64,000 nucleotides of DNA from Gymnopilus junonius (lineage: Eukaryota; Basidiomycota; Agaricomycetes; Agaricales; Galerinaceae): contig JADNYJ010000128.1 in NCBI GenBank assembly GCA_015501075.1, forward strand, positions 1-64,000, written 5' to 3'. Every line of letters starts with the position of its first letter. Position 1 is the first letter of the stretch. Shown here in pieces: positions 11,701 through 21,102 of this stretch. The notes beneath the pieces were generated by a model. That model had not been told where the DNA came from. It worked only from the letters and a program-made list of their open reading frames with translations, and searched no databases. A program made the translations under genes and the position numbers.

Positions 11701-13118
11701 GAGATAACACCAAGATCATGCACATCAGAGTGAATTAATTCTAGGAGTTCTGTAGCTCGATGCTGTGAAGGAAGAAAAGGATTTGCATGCATCTTTCCAG
11801 CCAAACAGGGTTCGCAGATTGGATCAGGCTTTGCCTTGGAATCCAGTACCAAACCATCAACCATATCCTTAGATATCATAAGCTTGATATCATCATAGTT
11901 GTGGTGTCCAAGCCGTTTATGCCATAAAGACAAGTCAAGGGGCAGTGTAGAGGCCAAATGCACATTCTCCATTATATCTACTGTTGAACCATCTAGATAA
12001 CCAATATCATCCTCAGCAATAGAAGCACGGAACAATAGTTGACCTTTCTCAAGGAAGTCCATCTTTGCAGAAGAAATATGAACATCAATTCCCTTGTACT
12101 TAGTCAAATAGAGAACAGCAAGAAGGTTATTACGTAAGGCAGGTACATGTAAGACTCTAGTAAATAATACATCTCTATATTGTTTCCCATCTATTACAGG
12201 TCTAAATTTCACATAACCAACACCTTCAGAATAGATAACTCTATGATCCGCTAGTCTGATTGGGACTCTATAGGGGGTATAATTGCGGATCCAATTACGG
12301 TGTGGGGTCATATGAGAAGTGGCTCCTGTATCAGTGTTCCATTCAAACACATTAGAAGATGTAGCATTTGCCTCCAAGTCAGAAACAGCACTTGCCTTGC
12401 CAGCGCTCTCCATAACATTCGCTGCCCGTTCAACCTCTGCCTTTTTAGCACCCTCAATGTTGCTCTTAACCCTTCCTTTCAGCTCATTAAGGATAGGGCA
12501 GTCTGACATCCAATGACCCTTATCATGACAAAAGAAACAAGTGATGTCTTTTGCCTTCTTGTCTGAATTGCCACTGTGCCCACTTGAAACTCCATGGCTG
12601 TGATAGTTGTTTCCATTGCTTGGGCCACCCTTCTTCTTCTTCCAATTGTTGCCACCTGTCTTGGCAACACTAGCTGACTCCTGACGTTGACGATTTAACT
12701 CGTCACTTCTGAATGCTTGCAGAATTGTACCCTTGTCAAGTTTCGGCATCAACAACAATGATGATGACAAGACACGGTATTCCTCTGGTAAGGCACGGAT
12801 CAGTGCCATGCATTGGAGCTCTTCATCCAGCTCTTCAATAGTGAAGGTAGCTGGGCGCAGGTTCTGAATGGCCTGCATTGACTTCTCTATTCTGAGCCCC
12901 AATTGCATCAAGCTTTCATCATCCTGTTTTCTGATAGAAAACAGGTCGTCATATGCATTAAAGCATGCGCCAGGCTTCTTTGCCCTCATCTCACCACTCC
13001 ATTCAGGATAGTTTGAATTGGACAATGGCTTGATTCTAGCCATAGTGTCTGAATTGCTTGCAGACATAATTCCCAATTTGACAACAAGTGTAGTCAAGTA
13101 TAATTCAAGTGTAATCAA
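11673..13118 (-). pseudogene. copia-2 gag, protease and start of integrase
   Basis: The minus-strand frame starts near 13076 (MSASNSDTMARIKPLSN). Gag is internally deleted: GEMRA joins directly to KKPGACFNAYDDLFSIRK, losing the stretch that the fragment at 15883-16216 still encodes (WLMRNGLWRLVSGKE). It contains a CCHC knuckle CFFCHDKGHWMSDC, an aspartic protease active site WNTDTGATSHM, GAG-pre-integrase LWHKRLGHHNYDDIK and the integrase CEPCLAGKM and HSDVHD. The frame ends at EGYRYWV, where the integrase core is deleted. The element could move only with proteins supplied in trans. Confidence 0.85.
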
Positions 13119-13238
13119 TCACAGGTGTGATCAATATAATCCAACTTCAAGATTTGAACTAGGTTTAATAGTAGTTCAATATAAGCCTACAGAACACAGT
13201 TACTAGCAGTATGCAACTCAATCAGTTATGCCAAGTTA

Positions 13239-13257
13239 GAGCTCGGGGCCCATAACC
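13239..13257 (-). promoter_or_regulatory. copia-2 primer-binding site (half initiator-tRNA type)
   Basis: The minus strand next to the LTR reads GGTTATGGGCCCCGAGCTC. It has the same complementarity to the initiator Met tRNA anticodon arm as in copia-1, so both families probably prime with an internally cleaved tRNA. Confidence 0.7.
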
Positions 13258-13766
13258 TGTTAGACTTGCACAAATAAGCAAGGATCTGTGTAGTTAACAC
13301 AGCTCAACCAACTAGTATGCTCAAGTACAGCAATCACTGAGAATCACAGAGTATAACTCAAAATGCTTATAACTTGTTCAATTCAAATCGTAGTGTCTTG
13401 CTTTCGCTTGACATAGTAGGAAACATAGTATCTAATGTAGCTACGTGCCCAAAAACCGCGAGGCGTGACAAAACACCCAAAATGTGGACAATTCGAAGAT
13501 GTCAAAACACAAACGTACTTTAAATGCCATGTATGCTATATCACTAGAACCGGATTTTCGACCTGATTTCAGATCTCAAATCCGTTTTCCCGAAATTCTA
13601 ACTCTACGCCGAGTAATTCGCAAAATACTAGAGAAAACGCGACCAAAAGCAGAAACTTAGTAAACTACAAGTGTCCAAATGAAGTGAAACTAATTCTAAG
13701 TCTATTCTAAAGCTAATCTAATGTTTATAGAACATTGTTAGAAGTGTTTGATCACTACTTCTAACA
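13258..13766 (-). repeat. LTR of copia-2 (509 bp, internal copy)
   Basis: This is a full LTR with PBS on its gag side. Its right flank is copia-1 5' leader (GAAGTGCTGATCTC), not LINE, so it is the 5' LTR of a copia-2 that had entered a copia-1 copy. Confidence 0.9.
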
Positions 13767-14136
13767 CGAAGTGCTGATCTCACTGAGTTGAGATGCAAGA
13801 CAATCTTCAATGATAACTCGAGGACCAGTAGTTGGAACGATGTGAAACGAGGCAACGTGAATAGCGGTAATACCAGTACTCAGTATGCGAAGTTGTGAAT
13901 GTGTGCGAGAACGAATGGGCACATTGTGAAGCGAAGTTGAATTGAGTCCTAATTGGTCAAATTGAAGAAATGCAGTTTGCACGTTTGTCCGGGTAGCTAT
14001 CTGCGTATAACTGCGTAGGCGTGGCCGGGAACGTGTATACGTGTGTGTATTGAAGTTGCGAAGTGGCAATCTGCTAGAGTGCAAAGGAAATGAATAAAGT
14101 TGATTCCTGCAGTCTCAGATGCCGGGGCCCATAACC
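13767..14136 (-). repeat. copia-1 5' leader fragment
   Basis: Nearly identical to 8605-8968, the untranslated leader between gag and the 5' LTR of copia-1. It includes the PBS (about 14117-14136). It belongs to a second copia-1 copy whose body was lost in the copia-2 rearrangement. Confidence 0.88.
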
Positions 14137-14160
14137 TGTTAAAAGGACTGAAGTCCAGAG

Positions 14161-15728
14161 TTTTTTTTTTTTTTTTTTTTAAATCAAGGATTTATATACC
14201 GGTGTGCGAAAGCAGTCCGGTCGCAGATGTACATACTCCCAAGTAATCTACCGTTAAACTACGCCTAGTGCGAGACTGGCTCTCGCGGGCCAACTTAGGA
14301 CCATAAAACAATGGGCCCATACTCTCATTGATGCCCCGACCGAAGGGAGGGGTCCAACAAAGTGAAAGAAGGGCACCGGAAGGGGGCCCGCCAGCCAAAC
14401 CCGACAGCCCAGGATGCGCGCATACTGTGTTAGCCACCGAAGGCAGACCATTTCGGGGTGCCGAAGCGGGGGGCTACAAGGTCTGTCGATAGCGCCGAAG
14501 CTCCAGAACCAAGCCCCTACCCTCAACCCGGCAAAGCCGAAGCCCGCCAAGTATTAGGACCCTGTTCTGAGCGCACCCCAAACTGCCGAATCCAACCAAC
14601 AGGTAAACACCTACCTTGCCCACGAGATTTAGGGCACCCCTTGCGGGATGCCCTATTGGGAGATACTCGGGATTTCAGCAGGGAGTTATTACCCCACCTA
14701 CTTTGCCAGCCGGCGCCGAAGGGGCCGGGTGCCAGAGGGTCGGACTTGTGCCCTCCCTATTTGGTGCTGTGCCAGGGGCTTAGAGTGCCTGACATCTTAC
14801 AGCGGGGCCAGGGTCGTCTTACTAAGGACTCACACCAAGCGGCTTTGCCAGCATTTGCCAGCCAGGGTCGGCTTACAGGTTGTTGCGGCTTTGCGCCCTA
14901 CCAAGTAGGTACCTAGCTGTCCGGCACCCCTCATTGCCGTGACTCTTAGGACTACACTTTTCACTCCCAACACCCCGGATTCAACTTAAGCCAATGCTCG
15001 TGCTTATTATGCCGAGTTGACCGACAGAGGAGTTAGGTCTCTCGAGCCTGGATAGGGGGACTGCCCCGTCCAGCTACGGCCCATCAGTGTCTGGGTGTCA
15101 AACCAGTCTTTACTTCCCATCCCCAGGCATGAGGTTCGCTGGTGCCAACCGGCGCGGATCCCCCCATGTCCCAGGTCTCTGCCTTGCCACGTTCATAACC
15201 CAGATTGCCAATCCAGGAGTACAGATATGGTGACTAACGACCATGCTACAGTTTTCACATGGTGCCGGGTGCCCTGTCCCAGTTCCCACGGTGGCTTGCC
15301 TTAACCAAGGGGCAGCCAGGCCCATGGTGGCTAGGCCTTAACCAAGGGCCCAGCCCTATCGGGTCGGGTTGTTATCAGGTCCGCTTCCCGGTCATTACCG
15401 TGCCTTATCCTTTCGGACCCTTGCGGGCTAGGTCTGACTAAGCGATCCATGGAACCACCAGCCACAACCCTTAGGCTTTCACAGCTCAAATTGGTCCCCC
15501 AGTTATCATTGCCCCAAACCCTATGGCCTCCGGTCACAACCGGAAGTTTCCACTGGCCTATGACCCTAGGTTAGTCAGCAGCACAGTACCGCAGTGCCCT
15601 GTGACTTATACGCCACGGTCTGAACTTATGGTATTCGGTATTGTGAAGGAATCGAACCCTCAACCTCTTGGGTGTTGGCACAGCCACCCTTAAGCGCAAC
15701 ACAGTAGCCGCTAAGCCACCACGCCGCT
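14161..15728 (-). mobile_element. tRNA-headed, LINE-tailed non-autonomous retroelement (SINE-like, 1.57 kb)
   Basis: Read on the minus strand, the element starts at 15728 with a tRNA-like head and continues through about 1 kb of unique GC-rich DNA without a long frame. It ends (about 14626-14181) with the 3' untranslated region of the window's LINE. A run of 20 T on the plus strand (14161-14180) is its poly(A) tail. A 13-bp target duplication, CTGAAGTCCAGAG, flanks it. The tRNA-like promoter, shared 3' tail, A-tail and duplication together are the hallmarks of a SINE moved by a partner LINE. The length is far above the usual 100-700 bp. An alternative is a chimera made by template switching during LINE reverse transcription. 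Confidence 0.8.
15640..15728 (-). promoter_or_regulatory. tRNA-like head with pol III A and B boxes
   Basis: The minus strand carries TGGCTTAGCGG (A box) at about 15717 and GGTTCGATTCC (B box) at about 15653. The spacing is that of a tRNA with a variable arm. The acceptor and T arms do not pair into a convincing cloverleaf, so I read it as a SINE promoter head, not a working tRNA gene. Confidence 0.7.
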
Positions 15729-15882
15729 CTGAAGTCCAGAGTTAAGAACTAACTAAATACAAGGAGAAACTATGTACTACTCACCTGAAGTCCAGAGTTA
15801 AGAACTAAGGACTTCAGGAGGACTTAGCTACAATGTAACTACTCTGTGACATGTAACATATCATGTGAGAGTCACTCTAACA

Positions 15883-16216
15883 ATCACTAGGCACAGTCTC
15901 CTTGCCAGAGACAAGCCTCCATAGCCCATTTCTCATCAGCCATGCCCTCATCTCACCACTCCATTCAGGATAGTTTGAATTGGACAATGGCTTGATTCTA
16001 GCCATAGTGTCTGAATTGCTTGCAGACATAATTCCCAATTTGACAACAAGTGTAGTCAAGTATAATTCAAGTGTAATCAATCACAGATGTGATCAATATA
16101 ATCCAACTTCAAGATTTGAACTAGGTTTAATAGTAGTTCAATATAAGCCCACAGAACACAGTTACTAGCAGTATGCAACTCAATCAGTTATGCCAAGTTA
16201 GAGCTCGGGGCCCATA
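15883..16216 (-). pseudogene. Second copy of the copia-2 gag start and leader
   Basis: The minus strand encodes MSASNSDTMARIKPLSN and then GEMRAWLMRNGLWRLVSGKE, breaking off at 15883 where the copia-1 LTR begins. It preserves gag residues deleted in the copy at 11673-13118. The leader and PBS (about 16201-16219) match 13180-13257. Confidence 0.85.
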
Positions 16217-16219
16217 ACC

Positions 16220-16528
16220 TGTGAGGCGTGACAAAACACCCAAAATGTGGACAATTCGAAAATGTCAAAACACAAACGTACTTTAAATGCCATGTATGCT
16301 ATATCACTAGAACTGGATTTTCGACCTGATTTCAGATCTCAAATCCGTTTTCCGAAATTCTAACTCTACGCTGAGTAATTTGCAAAATACTAGAGAAAAC
16401 GCGACCAAAAGCAGAAACTTAGTAAACTACAAGTGTCCAAATGAAGTGAAACTAATTCTAAGTCTATTCTAAAGCTAATCTAATGTTTATAGAACATTGT
16501 TAGAAGTGTTTGATCACTACTTCTAACA
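16220..16528 (-). repeat. Truncated copia-2 LTR
   Basis: TGT is followed directly by GAGGCGTGAC, so about 200 bp after the LTR start are missing relative to 9656-10163. The end TTCTAACA and the outer flank TAACT are intact, which makes this the original right boundary of copia-2. Confidence 0.88.
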
Positions 16529-18137
16529 TAACTATCACGATAACCATAAAACTTTCCGCAGAGCTGTCAAGGCTGCTAAGCGCAAGTTCTTTGATGAATG
16601 CATCACTGAAGTTGCTACTACTAACAAGCGCCCCTGGGATCTAATGAACTGGATCCAGCAGCGTAAGTTACCATCCTCTGAGGCTATCCAATTCAACGGA
16701 CAGCCATGCCATGATATGCCCTCCCTCTGGGATGCCCTTCATGGCACGTACAACTCGGCCTCTGACCGAACGTACGACATTAGTGGTCTCACCTCCCTTC
16801 CTGATATGGAAGTGCGCGAGTGGACTGCCTTTTCACTGTTGGAATTGAGGGAGGCCTTGGCATCCTGCTCCAACAACTCGGCGCCGGGTCCTGATCATAT
16901 CAAGTGGTCACACCTTAAGGCAATTATTCATGACAAACACTGTCTTCAGGTGTTCGTGCAGTTAGCTAATGCCTGCCTTTGGGTTGGGTATTGGCCGACT
17001 CACTTTAAGGAGTCCTTGTCGGTGATTATTCCTAAGCCAAACAAGCCCTCGTACTCTACGCCTAAGGCATTCAGGCCCATTGTGCTCCTGAACACCCTTG
17101 GCAAATTGGTTGAGAAGATGCTTTCCAACCGTATTCAATTCGATGCTGTCAAGCACGATATTTTTCACCCTAATCAACTCGGTGGTGTGTGTCAGCGCTC
17201 CACTGAGGATGCAGGCTTGCTCCTCATGCACCTGGTGCGTGCCGAGTGGGCTCGTGGCTTAAAGACCAGTGTCATCGCCTTCGACGTGGCACAGTTCTTT
17301 CCTTCCCTCAATCACGAAGTGCTGATTGCGATCCTCAGGAAGCAGGGCTTCCCTCTTAACATGGTGGAATTCTTTTCATCATACCTGGTCAGCCGTTCCA
17401 TGTCGTATGCCTGGAACGGTTTTCAATCTGACCCCCGACAAGCTGATGTCGGGGTGGGGCAGGGCTCTGCTTTGTCCCCGGTACTTTCGGCACTCTTCCT
17501 TGCACCAGTGCTGAAGCTCTTCATGCAGAATGGGTCGGTCTCTGACACCACTCTGCTCTCCTACATTGATGACGGCACCCTCATTGTGCAGTCAAAGACC
17601 CTTGATGCCAACTGCTTAGCCTTGAAAAGGTCCTATGCAGTTATTTTCGAACTCTTCACAAAGTTTGCCCTCGCTCTTGAGCATGACAAGATGGAGTTAT
17701 TCCATTTTGATCATTCTCACTCAGAGTTCAATCCGTCCATGGATCTGGGGTATGCTCCCTACACCCGTGACAAGCGTCTGACGCCCAAGCCGTTCTGGCG
17801 GTACTTGGGTTTCTTCTTCGACCGGAAATTGACATTTCACGAACATGTCCGGTATTACTCCACCAAGTCCTTCACCACCGTTAAAGCGATGCGGATGCTT
17901 GGTAACTCATCTAGGGGGCTTACGCCCATGCAAAAGCATCTGCTTTACAGGTCTTGTGTCTTGCCTATCACGACATACGGCCTCCGCTTGTGGTTCTTCC
18001 AAGGCACTAAGTGCCAGGGAACCATTAAACTACTGACCAACATGCAATGTCATGCTGCGCTCTGGATTACGGTGCATTCCGCACCTCCCCAACTGGAGGG
18101 ATCGAGGCCCTTGCTGGCCTGGTCCCTATCAACTTAG
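16529..18137 (+). pseudogene. LINE copy A reverse transcriptase
   Basis: An open frame from YHDNHKTFRRAVKAAKRKFF, continuous with AYQRDN at 9655 once copia-2 and one TAACT are removed. RT blocks are PGPDHIKWSHLKAI, FRPIVLLNTLGKLVEK, STEDAGLLLMHL, VIAFDVAQFFPSLNHE (first catalytic Asp), ADVGVGQGSALSPVLSAL, LLSYIDDGTLI (YxDD box) and FWRYLGFFFDRKL, then the thumb (RGLTPMQKHLLYRSC). It would copy LINE RNA at a nicked target. The frame is lost at about 18070 by a one-base change before the RNase H region. Confidence 0.9.
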
Positions 18138-19325
18138 TCCTGAAATGTGCTGCTGCAGTCGGTGTTCTGCGCATGGCGGCCCTCTCGGACACTCATCCAG
18201 TGCGCTCTCTCCTGAGTGCGCCCTTTTCCAAAGGAGCGACTCCTCACCCTCGCTCTGCTGCCTTTATGACTGCCCCACAATGCACTAAGGTGGGGGTACC
18301 GTTATGGACGTCGATGACATGCTCCATGTAGTCAGCGAACCGCTGGAGCCCTTTGCTCCAGAGGCTCGTCCAGGCGGGCGATTCCTTGAGTTACATCATG
18401 GAATTGCTTTGATATCACTCCGGCACCCAAGGATAAGGTGGGGCTCCGGCGCGAATGGTTAGACCGCTTCTGGGAGGCCTCGAAGCGGGAACCATCCACT
18501 CTGATCTGTGTCGGCGATGGTAGTCGCCCCACTGACCGGAACAAGCAAGCTATTGCAGCTTCGCTTGTCTTTCGCCAGGGAGTTGAGGTGCATGCATCTC
18601 GCTACGCGGCTGGGAGTGCTCTCGCAGAGGATGCGGAGCTCTATTCCCTTCATACTGCAATTGTCCGGGCTTGCGCCATGGACAACTGTGACTACATTGT
18701 TATCTTGTCGGATTCCACCAAGGCTTTGGGGAGTCTGCTCGATGCCTCCGTGCATTCCGGCCAGGGTCATTCCTTGGCTGTGATCCGTGCCCTTACAGAG
18801 TGGTGGACCAGGGGCCCTGACTGCCACATCTCCCTTCATCATGTCCCATCTTCTCTGAAGTGGGGCATACACTATCAAGCTCATCTCATGGCGACTGAGC
18901 TCTCTGTAGCGGTGGGGCCTAACATGCCACACTCACTTGCGTCGTTGCATAAAGCGGCTGACGATAATCCCGGGGAAGGCTGGCAGGAGTTGTTCCAGCA
19001 ACCTTCGTACTCAGGGCGACAATTTTTGTCGCTCACCAACCTCGACGGGGGTCGACTCGAACCACGGGCCAAACGAGGCGGTCCCTGGCTTCAAGCTGCA
19101 GGCGGTGACCTGACTCTCTTTACAAGGGTCACTCGCGCCATCACCAACCATGCTCCCATCGGGGAGTACTACTCTCGATTCAACATCCCCGAATCCACCA
19201 GTTGCGAGTGCGGCCACCACACCCAAACTTGTGATCATTTGTTCCGGACGTGTCCCCAGCACAACCGTCACGACTATCCAGTTCATCTGGATCAGCTCGT
19301 ATCCTTTTTGAGGCTAATCCTATAG
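18138..19325 (+). pseudogene. LINE copy A RNase H and C-terminal CCHC finger
   Basis: After frame changes between 18070 and 18440, a 295-residue frame runs to 19325. RNase H motifs are LICVGDGSR (first Asp), DAELYSLHTAIVRA (Glu) and YIVILSDSTKAL (Asp), with HHVPSSLKWG near the end. The C-terminal CECGHHTQTCDHLFRTC is the cysteine/histidine finger common in Tad1-like elements. RNase H removes the RNA strand after first-strand synthesis. This end is largely intact. Confidence 0.88.
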
Positions 19326-19826
19326 CATTCGCCTTCAACCGCCCCCCTCGGGTGTCGGATAACTTGGTCGGGCAAGGTAGGTGTTGTTCCGTTGGCTGGA
19401 TTGGCGGCTTGGGGTGCGCTCAGAACAGAGTCCTAATACTTGGCGGGCTTCGGCTTTGCTGGGTTGAGGGTGGGGGCTTTGGTTCTGGAGCTTCGGCGCT
19501 ATCGACAGACCTTGTAGCCCCCCGCTTCGGCACCCCGAAATGGTCTGCCTTCGGTGGCTAACACAGTATGTGCACATCCTGGGCTGTCGGGTTTGGCTGG
19601 CGGGCCCCTTCCGGTGCCCTTCTTTTACTTTGTTGGACCCCTCCCTTCGGTCGGGGCATCAACAAGAGTACGGGCCCACTGTTTTGTGGTCCCAAGTTGG
19701 CCCGCGAGAGCCAGTCTCGCACTAGGCGTAGTTTAACGGTAGATTACTTGGGTGTATGTACATCTGCGACCAGACTGCTTTCGCGCACCGGTATATAAAT
19801 CCCTGATTTAAAAAAAAAAAAAAAAA
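19326..19826 (+). other. LINE 3' untranslated region and A-tail
   Basis: GC-rich, non-coding, nearly identical to 7100-7596 and, in reverse, to 14181-14626. It ends CACCGGTATATAAATC(C)CTGATTT plus A-run. The three-fold conservation of this tail, including in an element that otherwise lacks LINE sequence, suggests that it holds the reverse-transcriptase recognition signal. Confidence 0.85.
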
Positions 19827-20650
19827 ATCAAGTCCAATATCACCATCTTCTGTCTCCTGGTTTGACTGCTTCTTCTGCTGCTTCTTGATGGTGTATATAG
19901 TATGATAGAACAGCATAACATGAATAAACCAGTTGAAGTTTCCAGGAGTCATCCATTTGGCAATGGACTGATAGCCTCCAAGCCATGCATTGAGTTGTTC
20001 ACAGACTTGAGTATTGAAGGCCCAGTGACCATAAGGTTGTCCATTTGAATCATATTCCACAATCACAAAGTTTGGGGCCACATTGTTTGCTGGAGCAGGA
20101 TTGCAATAAGTCTGGCAGAGATAATCCTGAAGACAATGATTGATATAATGGTAGGCATCTACAATAAACTGAGATGTATGCTTCCATATCTCCCAGCTTC
20201 CATTGGTGACTGCAGTTGCAAGTACCTGACATGCTTTATTGATGCATATATAGTCAGGCCATGAGTCTTGGGTAGGATAAACTGATGCAAGGAAGTTGAG
20301 AATGTTGGTTGTTGATTCTGAATGAGCAAATTTGGTCCAAGCAATAACAACACCACAGGGTGCACAAATCATTTCAACACAGTAATAGTGGCCAGGGCTG
20401 AAGTAATTTGGTGGCAAAGGAGGATTGCTAGCAGGATCATCATGTCATTGAGGATTGGGGCCTCGGGATCTTGGCTGCCAAGCATAGCTTTCAGCTGATC
20501 TCTGGAGAAGTCAGTGGATACCTGACCAGACATTGTGACGGGAGTACTTCCTGAAGGTGTTCCAATCTGTCTGATGATCTTGGCAGGCAGAAGTTCCCTC
20601 AACACTTCAATTAGTGCAGTTATGCACCAAACACCATGATGCAAGAAGAT
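19827..20650 (-). pseudogene. CxC5/CxC6-like cysteine-cluster protein (KDZ-transposon-associated type)
   Basis: The main minus-strand frame starts PPNYFSPGHYYCVEMICAPCG (20430 down). It continues with VIAWTKFAHSESTTNILNF, PDYICINKACQVL, FIVDAYHYINHC, YCNPAPANNVAPNFV, FNTQVCEQLNAWLGGYQS and TPGNFNWFIHVMLFYHT. These paired Cys/His motifs are as I remember them for the CxC5/CxC6 proteins linked to KDZ transposons in basidiomycetes. An N-terminal piece (SGQVSTDFSRDQLKAMLGSQ, about 20560-20450) is offset by one base near 20435. The C-terminus is displaced to 631-691. The KDZ link is from family memory, and no KDZ transposase was found here. Confidence 0.65.
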
Positions 20651-20699
20651 GGTAGTGTTGATTGCATAAAGGGCTTACATAATATCAGAATAAACTGGT

Positions 20700-20962
20700 C
20701 CTAGCTATAGTTAACTTAGTTATACCCTAAATACCCTTAAAATTGATTAAAAAAAATCTAAATGGCCTTAAAGTGTTCTAGTCCTATAGGACTAGCAGGG
20801 GTTTTTGCATTTACACTTGTTTTCCATGTGTTTTTAGCTTGCATAATATACAGAAAAGTCGGTATTACCTATATTTAGCTTAGTTATACCCTAAATAGCC
20901 ATAAACATTGTTAAAACACATCAAAATAACCTAAATAATCCCAGTCCTATAGGACTACCAGG
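20700..20962. repeat. Two 95-bp direct repeats, each ending in an AGTCCTATAGGACT palindrome
   Basis: 20700-20800 and about 20866-20962 align. Both contain CTTAGTTATACCCTAAATA, then an A-rich stretch, then AGTCCTATAGGACTA(G/C)CAGG. In the first copy the palindrome extends to 18 bp, CTAGTCCTATAGGACTAG (20778-20795). They lie upstream of the CxC gene. Confidence 0.75.
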
Positions 20963-21006
20963 ACCAGTCCTCAGGATTGTACCAATTTGGCCCAATCCTG
21001 GTCCAA

Positions 21007-21101
21007 TCCTATAGGACTCTGGGCCTCAGCCATCTTAATATGGTGCACTATATGCCCAGTCCTATAGGAATCCTACAGGAATGGGCCCCAATCCTACAGG
21101 A
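21007..21101. repeat. Second array of TCCTATAGGA-type palindromes
   Basis: Copies start at 21007, 21060, 21071 and 21092 (last two TCCTACAGGA), after those at 20782 and 20945. With 369-531 they bracket the CxC gene. After removing the LINE nest the two arrays would lie within about 1.9 kb. Confidence 0.8.
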
Positions 21102-21102
21102 A

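Larger units (their letters stand above)
14137..15882 (-). repeat. copia-1 LTR split by a SINE-like element
   Basis: LTR sequence is present at 14137-14160 (TGTTAAAAGG start) and 15729-15882 (CTAACA end). Between them lies a 1.57-kb element. The 13 bases CTGAAGTCCAGAG occur on both sides (14148-14160 and 15729-15741) and are its target duplication. Confidence 0.88.
9656..16528 (-). mobile_element. Ty1/copia element copia-2, internally deleted and rearranged
   Basis: The outer boundaries are an LTR at 9656-10163 and a truncated LTR at 16220-16528, flanked by a perfect 5-bp duplication TAACT (9651-9655, 16529-16533) in the LINE. Inside are a pol piece (10214-11725), a gag-protease piece (11673-13118), another full LTR (13258-13766), a copia-1 5' fragment (13767-15882) and a second copy of the copia-2 gag start (15883-16216). 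The simplest history is three steps. Copia-1 entered copy one's gag. A second copia-2 entered that copia-1. Recombination then removed the material between the homologous parts. Confidence 0.8.
692..19826 (+). mobile_element. Tad1-like LINE copy A, 5'-truncated and split by nested copia elements
   Basis: One LINE can be assembled from three pieces: 692-1138, 9138-9655 and 16534-19826 (about 4.26 kb), ending in a run of 17 A. It is flanked by a 15-bp target duplication, TCAAGTCCAATATCA. The order is AP-type endonuclease, reverse transcriptase, RNase H and a C-terminal CCHC finger, which matches the Tad1 group of fungal LINEs. ORF1 and the start of the endonuclease are missing, as expected for 5' truncation during target-primed reverse transcription. 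Removing copia-1 and copia-2 with one copy of each target duplication rejoins the coding sequence, exactly in frame at the TAACT junction. Confidence 0.9.

Noticed and set aside
14458..15441. Short open frames inside the tRNA-headed element
   Set aside because: They are GC-driven, overlap on both strands, have no motifs and are shorter than expected for a captured gene.
15640..15728. Functional tRNA gene on the minus strand
   Set aside because: A and B boxes are good, but acceptor and T arms do not pair and the unit continues into a retroelement with A-tail and target duplication.
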